From NCBI GenBank assembly GCA_039970095.1, contig JBDVMP010000075.1, forward strand, positions 68,409 through 132,408: a DNA stretch of 64,000 nt, in the 5' to 3' direction. Shown here piece after piece: positions 8,820-16,676 of this stretch. Made by a program: the position numbers and the translations under genes. The number at the start of each line of letters is the position of its first letter. The stretch's first letter is position 1. The notes under the pieces are model-generated. The model did no database searches. It saw only the letters and a list, made by a program, of their open reading frames with translations, and was not told the DNA's origin. Source of the DNA: JAMZMI01 sp039970095. GTDB taxonomy: Bacteria > Bacteroidota > Bacteroidia > Cytophagales > Cyclobacteriaceae.

Positions 8820-10012
8820 TTGCTCATCTTTTTTTGATCTGCTATTTTGACGAAAATATCATAGTATGCATCCACCATTTTACCCCATGAGAAACTATGC
8901 TCCAGATTGTATTTTTGATACTCATCTGACAGAGCAATCAACTCATCAGGCTTGTTGAAAAAGTGTTCAATTTTGTTCTTCCACACAGTAGGGTTTCCAG
9001 ATTCTAACAAAACTCCATTTTTCCCATCTTCTATCGCAGTGGTAATTCCTTCAATGCCTGCTGCAATGCACAACGTACCGTTTGAAACAGCCTCTAACGC
9101 CACAAGCCCAAACCCCTCAAAGTCTCCTTTCACACTAAGATTGGGCATCACAGATATATCAGCGGATCGAACCAAATCAATTAGTTCCGAATATTTCAGT
9201 CCACTGATTCGCTTTACTCTATCCTCCAGGCATAGCTCCTTAATCGCAGCTTCAATTTCCACATCATCTACTGCCAAACCTGCAAAAAGCACGATTTTTT
9301 CAAAAAGTGAGGCTGGTAAGACAGTACGCAAGAACCGTATTTGTTTCGTATTGGCACCAGGACCAACCATCAGATAATAAACATTCTCAGGTAGATCTTT
9401 GACCACATTTCTGATAAACCATGAAAATCCTTTTCGCTTAACCCCGCGCCCTATGGACACAATCACCTTTTTGTCTTCTAGGCTCACCCCATAGCCAGAT
9501 TTTAGCTTTTCACGAATGTGAGACAAATCCCTTTTCTCTATGGTTTCAGGCTCAAAACCATTTTTTACCATAAACACCCTTTCCCTGTTTAGTCCCCTCT
9601 GTAAACATTCCTTTTTTGTGGCTTCACTTACGGCAATGATTCCTGCATATTTGGAAAGCTTATTTCTTACCCAATTTTGATAAAACTTCATCGGAAACAC
9701 CACATCCAGACCATGAATGGTAGCAATCATAGGAATCCTGGTATGTTTAAGGAGTTTGGACAAAACAAACGCCATCAGCCCATCATTGACATATATCAAT
9801 GAAATATTAGAGTTGGCTTTCAAAATGCGTCTGGCTTTTGCAACAACAGTAAGAAAAAACCACACTTTGGATACCCCTTCTGTCTGGATCAGGCGGTGAA
9901 CTTTTGTCTTTTTGGAAATGCCCTCCACGAGCTCATAACAGTGCTTCTGCATACCTCCGATGGAAGGAGGAAATTTGTGTGATATGACCAGTATTTCGGG
10001 TTTTGTCTCCAA
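8816..10012 (-). CDS. GT4-family glycosyltransferase
   Basis: A retaining GT-B glycosyltransferase of 398 residues. The N-terminal domain opens with EILVISHKFPPSIGGMQKHCYELV, which has the GG loop of family GT4. It continues with IATIHGLDVVFP and IAVSEATKKECLQRG. The C-terminal nucleotide-sugar domain has VSIGRGVKRKGFSWFI and the E-x7-E motif in EGFGLVALEAVSNG near residue 322. It is the first gene of a two-gene unit with the bifunctional glycosyltransferase downstream (4-bp overlap). It diverges from the GT4 gene at 10201 across a 188-bp intergenic region. Donor sugar and acceptor cannot be read from the sequence. Confidence 0.9.
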   Translation of the reverse strand: METKPEILVISHKFPPSIGGMQKHCYELVEGISKKTKVHRLIQTEGVSKVWFFLTVVAKARRILKANSNISLIYVNDGLMAFVLSKLLKHTRIPMIATIHGLDVVFPMKFYQNWVRNKLSKYAGIIAVSEATKKECLQRGLNRERVFMVKNGFEPETIEKRDLSHIREKLKSGYGVSLEDKKVIVSIGRGVKRKGFSWFIRNVVKDLPENVYYLMVGPGANTKQIRFLRTVLPASLFEKIVLFAGLAVDDVEIEAAIKELCLEDRVKRISGLKYSELIDLVRSADISVMPNLSVKGDFEGFGLVALEAVSNGTLCIAAGIEGITTAIEDGKNGVLLESGNPTVWKNKIEHFFNKPDELIALSDEYQKYNLEHSFSWGKMVDAYYDIFVKIADQKKMSK

Positions 10013-10200
10013 AATATATCTTTGAAAAGAATGTACTATTTAGACATCAATCAGTCCGAATAGCCGTAAACTACTAAAATGAGATTGGCGCAAATATGAC
10101 CTAATCTAAAGGCATTGACAACTTATACTTATAAGTGTTAATTTAGCGTCGTGATTTATGCAAATGGATCAATTTCCAGCAATATGAATTTGTCAAAAGG

Positions 10201-11367
10201 GTGAGTGAAGTAAGCAAAATCCGCATAGCGTTCTTCGCGGATATTTTAGAAGAGAATTTTGATGGTGTAACCCACACACTCTACCAGATTGTGAGGCATG
10301 CACCGAAGGATAAATTCGACTTTGTCTTCGTGACACCTCACCCACCCAAGCAGGAGTCTCATTTTCCATTCAAAATCATACTGAGCCCTGGTTTCACATG
10401 GCCTTTCTATAAACAATACAGGCTGGCCCTCCCGTTTAGCAGAAAGTCTATCGAGCAAAAACTAGATAAGTTCGATCCGCATATTGTTCATTTCACCACT
10501 CCTTCTTTACTCGGTTTGTATGCATTGAGATATGGTCGAAAAAGAGGTCTGCCTGTCATTACAACTTACCATTCGCATTTTCCGGGATACATAGAGTATT
10601 ACTTTCGATATGTTCCCAAAGCATACGAAATAATCTTCCCATTGATCAAAAAGCCACTTTGGCTCTATCCTAAAGTCGATCTGACGCTGGCTCCTTCACG
10701 AGAAATGAAAGAATTTCTGATGGCGAATGATGTAGAAGAAAACAAAATCAGGTTTTGGAAACGTGGAGTAGATCGCACCAAATTCAACGAAAACCGCCAA
10801 GATTCCGATTGGAAAAAGAAACACGGAATAACGGAAAAAAAGACTGTACTATTTGTAAGTCGGCTGGTAAAAGAAAAGGAGATCGCAACACTGATGCGGG
10901 TCTATCGCTTGTTTCAGGAGCGCGATAAAGACGTCAAATTTGTAGTGGTAGGTGAAGGTCCTGGAGGCGAAAAGCTGATGGGAAAGATGCCCAATGCCTA
11001 TTTCCTCGGGAAGCAGACTGGTGAGGAACTTTGGACAGTGTTTGCCTCTTGTGACATCTTCGTGTTTCCGTCACTTACCGAGACATTTGGCAATGTAGTA
11101 TTGGAAGCAATGTCATCAGGTCTGCCGGTTGTCACGGCACAGGCCGGCGGCCCCAAAGATATCGTGCAGGATGGTGTCACTGGCTATCACGTCACACCAA
11201 AAAACCCTGAGGAGTTTTATCAAAAAATCAATCACTTGCTCAAACATGAAGATGAGTATCTGAAGCTTAGAAAAAATGCTATTGCTTACGCTGAGACGCA
11301 AACATGGAAAAAAGTTTGTGGTGAGCTATATGATATCTACACGGAGTTTGCTCAGAAAAAGGACTAG
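10201..11367 (+). CDS. GT4-family glycosyltransferase, MgtA/PimB-like
   Basis: A GT-B enzyme of 388 residues resembling GDP-mannose-dependent alpha-mannosyltransferases and SQD2-type enzymes: FADILEENFDGVTHTLYQI at the N-terminus, HFTTPSLLGLYAL, then TTYHSHFPGYIEYY, which is highly characteristic. It has RFWKRGVDRTKF, the donor-domain opening VLFVSRLVKEKEIATL, and E-x7-E in SLTETFGNVVLEAMSSG. The GTG at 10201 is the likely start, because the in-frame sequence back to the stop at 10144 contains no ATG. It converges with the sulfotransferase genes, leaving 4 bp between stops. Use of a mannose-type donor is an inference from family resemblance. Confidence 0.88.
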   Translation: MSEVSKIRIAFFADILEENFDGVTHTLYQIVRHAPKDKFDFVFVTPHPPKQESHFPFKIILSPGFTWPFYKQYRLALPFSRKSIEQKLDKFDPHIVHFTTPSLLGLYALRYGRKRGLPVITTYHSHFPGYIEYYFRYVPKAYEIIFPLIKKPLWLYPKVDLTLAPSREMKEFLMANDVEENKIRFWKRGVDRTKFNENRQDSDWKKKHGITEKKTVLFVSRLVKEKEIATLMRVYRLFQERDKDVKFVVVGEGPGGEKLMGKMPNAYFLGKQTGEELWTVFASCDIFVFPSLTETFGNVVLEAMSSGLPVVTAQAGGPKDIVQDGVTGYHVTPKNPEEFYQKINHLLKHEDEYLKLRKNAIAYAETQTWKKVCGELYDIYTEFAQKKD

Positions 11368-11371
11368 TCCA

Positions 11372-11992
11372 CTAAAACGTATATCCGAATTTTTCTATCT
11401 CGAAAGTATAGGCGTTTGCCACAATGGCTTTGGATTCTTCGTCATAATGATCCTGATAGCCTTTCGCTTTTCTCACCCCACCTTTCTTATTGGGCAGCCT
11501 TTCAGGCTCGAAAGGAATCCCTAGTTTCTCGCAAACAGCTTTCATATCATCGAGCAAATGCTCAAAACGGATGTACTCATATTCAGGCACTTTGCCATCC
11601 ACATAGATTACGTCTTTATCGATATTCACCTCATTGATCTTATGAAGATACTTGACATGCTCTGTAAAGGTCATTCTTCGAGCGGGATCATCTGACCACT
11701 TCAGCCACAGAAATCTTCGGATTTTCGCAATCGCAGATCGTTTACGGGTTCTCCAATAGTAAAGAGATACCATCTTGTCCCAGGGGTTTCTGATTGGTGT
11801 GATTTTAAGATATGAGTTCCACACCTCTTCCCCGACCAGCTTTCTGATTTCTTCGGCTGGCATGTGACTCTCAGGGTGGTTGCGTGTGATGTGGCCATTT
11901 TCGCAATATGGCTCCAGGTAAGCCTGAATACTTGACCCTGCAGTTTTTTTGGTTTTAACCAGAATGAATTTATAATCGTGAGAAACGAGCAT
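11372..11992 (-). CDS. sulfotransferase, family 2 type (third of three tandem copies)
   Basis: A 206-residue PAPS-dependent carbohydrate-type sulfotransferase. The 5'-phosphosulfate loop is KTKKTAGSSIQAYL near residues 13-26. The 3'-phosphate-binding segment is PIRNPWDKMVSLYYW near 66-80. The C-terminal region EYIRFEHLLDDMKAVCEKLG is shared by all three copies. Such enzymes move sulfate from PAPS to a hydroxyl of a glycan, lipid or small molecule. No signal peptide or membrane segment is seen, so it should act in the cytoplasm. Its start overlaps the stop of the preceding copy by 1 base (TGATG), so the genes are translationally coupled. The acceptor is unknown. Confidence 0.88.
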   Translation of the reverse strand: MLVSHDYKFILVKTKKTAGSSIQAYLEPYCENGHITRNHPESHMPAEEIRKLVGEEVWNSYLKITPIRNPWDKMVSLYYWRTRKRSAIAKIRRFLWLKWSDDPARRMTFTEHVKYLHKINEVNIDKDVIYVDGKVPEYEYIRFEHLLDDMKAVCEKLGIPFEPERLPNKKGGVRKAKGYQDHYDEESKAIVANAYTFEIEKFGYTF

Positions 11993-12615
11993 CAGTCAAA
12001 TGTATAATTAAATTTCTCTATTTCACGACCGTAAGCCTCAGCCACCAGCTGCCTGGATTCTTCGTCATAGTGCTGTTGATAGCCTTTTTCATCTCTGTAA
12101 CCTACCTTTTTCTGCGGCATTTTTTCGGTATTATACGGAATGCCCAGCTTATCACAAAGCGCTTTCATATCCTCATGAAGATGCTCATATCTGATATAGA
12201 AATAGTCCGGAAATTCTCCATCCACATAAATATTATTCACGTCGATGTTCAACTTACCTCTGGTCTTCAAAAATTTCAAATACCCTTTAAAAGACAGCCT
12301 GTAAGCTTGATTTTGAGGATGCTTCCCTTGAAATATCCTTTTGATCAATACAAAGATTGAGCGTTTCCTTCCTCGCCAAAAATACCAGGACACCATCTTA
12401 TCCCAGGGATTTCGAATTGGGCAAATTTTGAGATAGCTGTTCCATATCTCATCGCCCACCTTCTTTCTGGTTGATTCTGCTGTGCGGTGGCTGCCAGGAA
12501 AGTGAGTTTCTACTATGCCATCTTTGCAATATGGCTCCAGATAACTCTGAATACTAGATCCTGCGGTCTTTTTAGACTTGATCAGAATAAACTTATGGCT
12601 ATGCGAAACGAGCAT
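11992..12615 (-). CDS. sulfotransferase, family 2 type (second of three tandem copies)
   Basis: This 207-residue paralogue of its two neighbours shares the opening MLVSHSHKFILIKSKKTAGSS, the 3'-phosphate segment PIRNPWDKMVSWYFW and the end EAYGREIEKFNYTF. Around the middle (about residues 85-130) it differs most from the other copies, as expected if the acceptor-binding parts have diverged. It lies 6 bp after the first copy and overlaps the third by one base, so the three are one transcription unit behind the ABC exporter gene. All visible PAPS-binding residues are present. The substrate is unknown. Confidence 0.88.
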   Translation of the reverse strand: MLVSHSHKFILIKSKKTAGSSIQSYLEPYCKDGIVETHFPGSHRTAESTRKKVGDEIWNSYLKICPIRNPWDKMVSWYFWRGRKRSIFVLIKRIFQGKHPQNQAYRLSFKGYLKFLKTRGKLNIDVNNIYVDGEFPDYFYIRYEHLHEDMKALCDKLGIPYNTEKMPQKKVGYRDEKGYQQHYDEESRQLVAEAYGREIEKFNYTFD

Positions 12616-12621
12616 ATTGAT

Positions 12622-13245
12622 TTAGTAGGTGTACCCAAACTTTTCAATTTCCTCGGCGTGTGCTTTTCTTACCAGCTCCTGAGTCTCTTCATCAAAATGC
12701 TGATGGTAACCTGACCCCTTTCTATGTCCTACTTTTTTCTGAGGCATGGCATCTGCATCGTATTCCACACCCAACTTGGAGCAGAGTTTTTCCATGTCCT
12801 CGTGCAGGTGTTCAAAGCGAATAAAGTAATAATCCGGTAGCTTTCCATCGATCCAAACAATGTTACGATCCGCGTTTAGATCGTTTCTCTCATAGAGGTA
12901 CTTGATGTAATCTTTGAAGTTGTGCCGTCTGGAAGGCGAATGCCAGGGCCACCCACGCAAAATTCTCCTCAGGTGAATGTAAAACGGGCGTTTTCGTCTT
13001 CTCCAAAAATAGAGCGACACTGTCTTATCCCATGGGTTTCTAACTACCGTTATTTTTTGATAGGAATTCCACACATCTTCACCCACCATTTTCTTCACAT
13101 CTCGCGCTTTCATATGACTTTTTGGGTCACGGTGGTAGTTAACCCCGTCTTTACCAACGAACCTTGCCAAATAGGCCTGAATACTAGATCCTGCAACTTT
13201 TTTTGGCTTGATGAAAATGAATTTATGTTCGTGAGAAACAAGCAT
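12622..13245 (-). CDS. sulfotransferase, family 2 type (first of three tandem copies; altered P-loop)
   Basis: This 207-residue paralogue is the most divergent of the three. The 5'-phosphosulfate loop reads KPKKVAGSSIQAYL, with valine where the others have threonine in KTAGSS. The 3'-phosphate segment VVRNPWDKTVSLYFW is intact. A basic stretch (RRRKRPFYIHLRRILRGW) at about 82-100 may contact an acidic acceptor (inference). It starts 29 bp after the ABC exporter gene. The altered P-loop position may change efficiency, but the SS pair and the downstream RNP are kept, so it is probably active. Confidence 0.85.
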   Translation of the reverse strand: MLVSHEHKFIFIKPKKVAGSSIQAYLARFVGKDGVNYHRDPKSHMKARDVKKMVGEDVWNSYQKITVVRNPWDKTVSLYFWRRRKRPFYIHLRRILRGWPWHSPSRRHNFKDYIKYLYERNDLNADRNIVWIDGKLPDYYFIRFEHLHEDMEKLCSKLGVEYDADAMPQKKVGHRKGSGYHQHFDEETQELVRKAHAEEIEKFGYTY

Positions 13246-13274
13246 GGGTGTCCGATGGAGGTTAAGACTAAAAA

Positions 13275-14933
13275 TTATTTGGTTTCGCGAATATAAGCTG
13301 ATATAGCATCGTTTGAAAGTGACTTGTCGGCCAATTTACCGTCCTGAAGAAACAGAATACGATCTGCACAATCAAAATACTGCTCATCGTGAGTGACGAT
13401 AAAAAGCGTCTTACCCAGTGCTTTCATGTCTGGCAAAATTTTGGTGTAAAATACATTTTTATAGTATGGGTCCTGACCGGCAGCCCACTCATCAAACAGA
13501 TAAAACGGCTTATCTTCAAGTAGAGACAGCAACAAAGCCAGGCGTTTCCTCTGTCCTGTGGACAGTGATGTGGTCGAAAGTTTGTTATCCTCGATCTTCA
13601 CCTTCTTGTCAAGTTCAAAAAGATCCAGATACTCGGCAGCCTTCTGCATCCAAAAATCTGACTTGATATGATTTAGATGATCGAATAAATAATAGTCAAA
13701 GAAAATGGCTCCATAGGACTCACGATAAGAATCAATATTGGAAGGATCAATCAAATTTCCTCCACAATAAATTCCTCCGTTTTCCGGCTTATAAAGCCCG
13801 CAGAGCACCTTTGCCAGCGTACTTTTGCCGCTACCATTTCCGCCAAGTAAAAACACAATCTCACCTGCTTCAATTTCGAATGAAACCGGCCCCAGTTGAA
13901 AAAACTTCTTTTCATCGGCATGAAAATACGAGAAGGTTACATCCTTTACAGAAATGTATGGCTGATCCGCCAAAGGCTTAATCGGAACTAAATCAGTTTC
14001 TACTTCCGCATGTTTGTCAAGATTAAATCCCACCTGATTGATCTGTTCTAAAGCTATATCTATCCGCCCTAAATTGGGAAGGAAATTACTCACACGCTGT
14101 AGCGCAGGCACTAAAAACAATGCGAATACCAGAAAGCGACCATATTCATCAAACGAACTAACGCCCAGTTTCCATACCAAAAACAGCATCACGCCCAGTC
14201 CCATCAGGAGCAGCATTTCACCCCATTTTGATATAAACGTCAATCGTACCCTGGCCACCAGGTTATAGTCTCGCTGGTCTTCGCAGGCGGGGTAAAGCAC
14301 ATCGTCCTTGAAGGAGGTTCTCAGGTTGCGACTAAGCGAAAGTTCTTTTAACCCATAGATCAACCCTTCGAAGTAGCCGAACAGCCTGTTTTGAATATCC
14401 CGGGATTCTCGCATTCTTCCTCGGTAGGCATTCATGGGCATTTTAAAGAACAGAAAAGCCAGCACAAGCAAAATGATAAACATCAGAAATAGCTCCCATG
14501 AAATGAACACCATGTAAGCCACACAACCTATTATCATGGCAGCACCTGTAATCACATTGGGCAACTTGTTGATAGCATTGGAAATAGTGGATATGTCATT
14601 AGTCAGAATAGTGAAAAGCCTGTTTTTTTCCATCTCCATCGACTGAAAAGAAGCCTTCAAAATTTTACCACTGACCATTTTTCTTAAATCCAGCACAACA
14701 TTTTCGCTCAGCTGAGTCATGGTTTTTACCGAAAGGAAACTGGTAACACCGTAACCAACCCACCATGCGAGAAAAGTCAAACTAAGAAACACCGGCTCTG
14801 CCATTTCGGTGGCGAGCCCTTCCTCGATTGTTCTGATCAAATAGGTAATGGTAATACCGGAAACTACCCCCGTGATGATTGCAATGATGAATATTAGGGG
14901 GGATTTCTTTAGAAATAGGGAAAATATTTTCAT
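13275..14933 (-). CDS. cyclic-peptide-type ABC exporter (fused membrane and ATPase domains)
   Basis: A 552-residue half-transporter with six membrane segments in the first ~300 residues and an ATPase domain from about 335. Walker A is GGNGSGKST, the signature is LSTGQRKRLALLL, and Walker B continues as LFDEWAAGQDP. The DEWAA-QDP wording and the length are hallmarks of the PvdE/SyrD/YojI group, which exports siderophore precursors, cyclic lipopeptides or microcin-type peptides. It heads the operon with the three sulfotransferases. No non-ribosomal peptide synthetase or obvious precursor peptide gene was found nearby, so the cargo, possibly a sulfated small molecule, is unknown. Confidence 0.88.
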   Translation of the reverse strand: MKIFSLFLKKSPLIFIIAIITGVVSGITITYLIRTIEEGLATEMAEPVFLSLTFLAWWVGYGVTSFLSVKTMTQLSENVVLDLRKMVSGKILKASFQSMEMEKNRLFTILTNDISTISNAINKLPNVITGAAMIIGCVAYMVFISWELFLMFIILLVLAFLFFKMPMNAYRGRMRESRDIQNRLFGYFEGLIYGLKELSLSRNLRTSFKDDVLYPACEDQRDYNLVARVRLTFISKWGEMLLLMGLGVMLFLVWKLGVSSFDEYGRFLVFALFLVPALQRVSNFLPNLGRIDIALEQINQVGFNLDKHAEVETDLVPIKPLADQPYISVKDVTFSYFHADEKKFFQLGPVSFEIEAGEIVFLLGGNGSGKSTLAKVLCGLYKPENGGIYCGGNLIDPSNIDSYRESYGAIFFDYYLFDHLNHIKSDFWMQKAAEYLDLFELDKKVKIEDNKLSTTSLSTGQRKRLALLLSLLEDKPFYLFDEWAAGQDPYYKNVFYTKILPDMKALGKTLFIVTHDEQYFDCADRILFLQDGKLADKSLSNDAISAYIRETK

Positions 14934-15043
14934 TCAATATGAACCTGATGTCCACTTTTTAATTCTCTTGCAAAGAAAATCTAATCTGAGCTAAGAACCT
15001 AGCCACCTATCACTAAGCTCATCAATGTCTTAAGGTAAATATT

Positions 15044-15051
15044 TATATTGG
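15044..15051 (+). promoter_or_regulatory. -7-like box directly before the SSS symporter ORF
   Basis: TATATTGG differs in one base from the Bacteroidota -7 consensus TAnnTTTG and ends only 3 bp before the ATG at 15055. If it is used, transcription would begin at or next to the start codon. No clear -33 TTTG was found at the right distance. Confidence 0.35.
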
Positions 15052-15054
15052 CGC

Positions 15055-16542
15055 ATGATCTTTACTATTGTCACCCTCGGATATATCTTGGTTCTGGCCG
15101 GAATTGTCATTTACAAAAGTCGTTCTGTTAAAACGGAAGATGACTTCATAGCTGCAGGAAGAAATGTACCCATCTACCTCTTAGTGGGAACGCTAATCAC
15201 CACCTGGGTTGGTAGCGGCAGCTTGTTCGGAACCGCCGGACTGACTTTCAGAACCGGATTTTCCGAGTTGTGGTTCTCGGCTGGTGCCTGGATCGGGATT
15301 CTCGTTGTTTTCTTCATTGCAGCCAGAGTTCGTAAGATCGCTCAGTACACGCTGACAGATATTTTAGAAAAGAGATATTCTCCACTGGCGAGACTCCTCG
15401 GCACCATCACGATCATACTCGCCTATATCATGATAGCGGGCTATCAGTTTAAAGGTGGAGGTCGATTTTTATCGATACTTTCGGAAGGTGCCATCACACC
15501 TGAGATGGGGACACTCATTTCATTTGTTGTCATCGTGGCTTTTACTGCCCTGGCAGGGATGGTATCCATCGTTTCTATAGACATTTTCAATGGTGTGATC
15601 ATGTTACTCGCCATGGTAATCACCTTGCCGGTGTTGCTTTCACAAGAAGGAGGCTGGTCTGAAGTTTCGGCCACCATTTCAGAAATAAGCCCAGATCACC
15701 TATCTATAACGGAAGGGCATCCATTTCATTGGTATGTAGGCATCTTGCTTCCTACACTCCTATTGCTTCTAAGCGAGAGCAGCATGTACCAAAAATTTTC
15801 ATCGGCTAAAGATTCAGCATCCGCTAAAAAAGCCGTTTTCGGAATGTTTGCAGGGGTGGTAATCATAGAAGTACTTATGTGTACCATTGCTGTAGTGGGG
15901 TTTGCCATCTACGCCACTGACCCAAGGTTCTTCAACCCAGATGGGTCTATCAACGCAGGAATGTCTGAAGAAATCATCTTGAGAATAGGTTTCGAACAGC
16001 TTCCTCCTCTCCTCGGCTCATTGTTGTTTGCCGGCGGTATTGCTATCATACTTTCTACCGGAAATACTTTCCTGATGGTAGCTTCCACCAATATTTCGCG
16101 TGACATTTTCGAAAAGTATGTTTTCAAAAACCTCGATTCCAAAAAGAAAATCTTACTGCAAAGAATCATGATTGTGCTGCTTGGTTTTGTTGCATTCCTG
16201 ATTATTACGCGATTTACTACCATCCTCGAAATGGCATTTATCTCTTATACCATGATAGGTGCGTCATTGGCGCCAGCTCTCATTGCCACCTTCTTTTGGA
16301 GGCGCGTGACCAAGCAAGGTGGTGTGGCTTCTATTGCTTCAGGTATGATTACAGTAGTGCTTATTTCAGTATTGAATTCAATCTTTGAAAACAGTGCGCT
16401 CGATCTTGGTTTCATGTCGTTTCCTTTCGACACTGACCTGATAGCCATTCCTGCACTCATCGTTTCCCTCACCACGCTCATTGCCGTTAGTCTGGCTACA
16501 CGACCAACAGAAAAAGAAGTGGTCAATACATTTTTTGATTAA
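15055..16542 (+). CDS. sodium:solute symporter (SSS/SLC5 family)
   Basis: A 495-residue polytopic protein with about 13 hydrophobic segments. The N-terminus TEDDFIAAGRNVPIYLLVGTLITTWVGSGSLFGTAGLTF is the family's first and second helices with the sodium-site residues. The region DIFNGVIMLLAMVITLP and SSMYQKFSSAKDSASAKKA, with its conserved loop, follow. The substrate (sugar, amino acid, carboxylate or other) cannot be assigned from sequence alone. It lies 121 bp after the divergently oriented ABC exporter and 134 bp before pckA on the same strand, but pckA has its own promoter. Confidence 0.92.
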   Translation: MIFTIVTLGYILVLAGIVIYKSRSVKTEDDFIAAGRNVPIYLLVGTLITTWVGSGSLFGTAGLTFRTGFSELWFSAGAWIGILVVFFIAARVRKIAQYTLTDILEKRYSPLARLLGTITIILAYIMIAGYQFKGGGRFLSILSEGAITPEMGTLISFVVIVAFTALAGMVSIVSIDIFNGVIMLLAMVITLPVLLSQEGGWSEVSATISEISPDHLSITEGHPFHWYVGILLPTLLLLLSESSMYQKFSSAKDSASAKKAVFGMFAGVVIIEVLMCTIAVVGFAIYATDPRFFNPDGSINAGMSEEIILRIGFEQLPPLLGSLLFAGGIAIILSTGNTFLMVASTNISRDIFEKYVFKNLDSKKKILLQRIMIVLLGFVAFLIITRFTTILEMAFISYTMIGASLAPALIATFFWRRVTKQGGVASIASGMITVVLISVLNSIFENSALDLGFMSFPFDTDLIAIPALIVSLTTLIAVSLATRPTEKEVVNTFFD

Positions 16543-16561
16543 CAGCAGAACTTTAGCTTTG
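16534..16561 (+). promoter_or_regulatory. pckA promoter (-33 and -7 boxes)
   Basis: TTTG at 16534-16537 and TAGCTTTG at 16554-16561 match the Bacteroidota sigma-A elements (TTTG and TAnnTTTG). The spacing is 16 bp, slightly short. Transcription would begin near 16568, giving a leader of about 110 nt. The start of the symporter's stop region overlaps the -33 box. Confidence 0.55.
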
Positions 16562-16574
16562 CAAACGTTTGCAA
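16559..16574. promoter_or_regulatory. 16-bp perfect palindrome, LacI-family-type operator at the pckA promoter
   Basis: TTGCAAACGTTTGCAA is a perfect palindrome with the central CG and the flanking AAnCGnTT pattern typical of LacI/GalR-family operators. It overlaps the end of the -7 box and the predicted start of transcription, so a bound regulator would block pckA. No LacI-family gene lies in the window. Confidence 0.65.
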
Positions 16575-16676
16575 GTAAGCAATGTCACCCTACTTTCTGA
16601 CTCAAGTCATAATCAGAGAGTGTGTTTGCTAAGAACTTCGAACTCGAAAGTATTTCAATCCAAAAACTAAAAAACC

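Noticed and set aside
7608..8952. Antisense open frames over the glycosyltransferase genes
   Set aside because: They mirror the codon pattern of the real genes and show no signal, domain or promoter.
11361..11370. 10-bp palindrome GGACTAGTCC between convergent genes
   Set aside because: No loop and no T-run, so it cannot act as a hairpin terminator; short enough to be chance.
11372..13245. Assembly artefact from duplicated reads
   Set aside because: The three sulfotransferase copies differ throughout at DNA and protein level and have distinct junctions, so they are true diverged paralogues.
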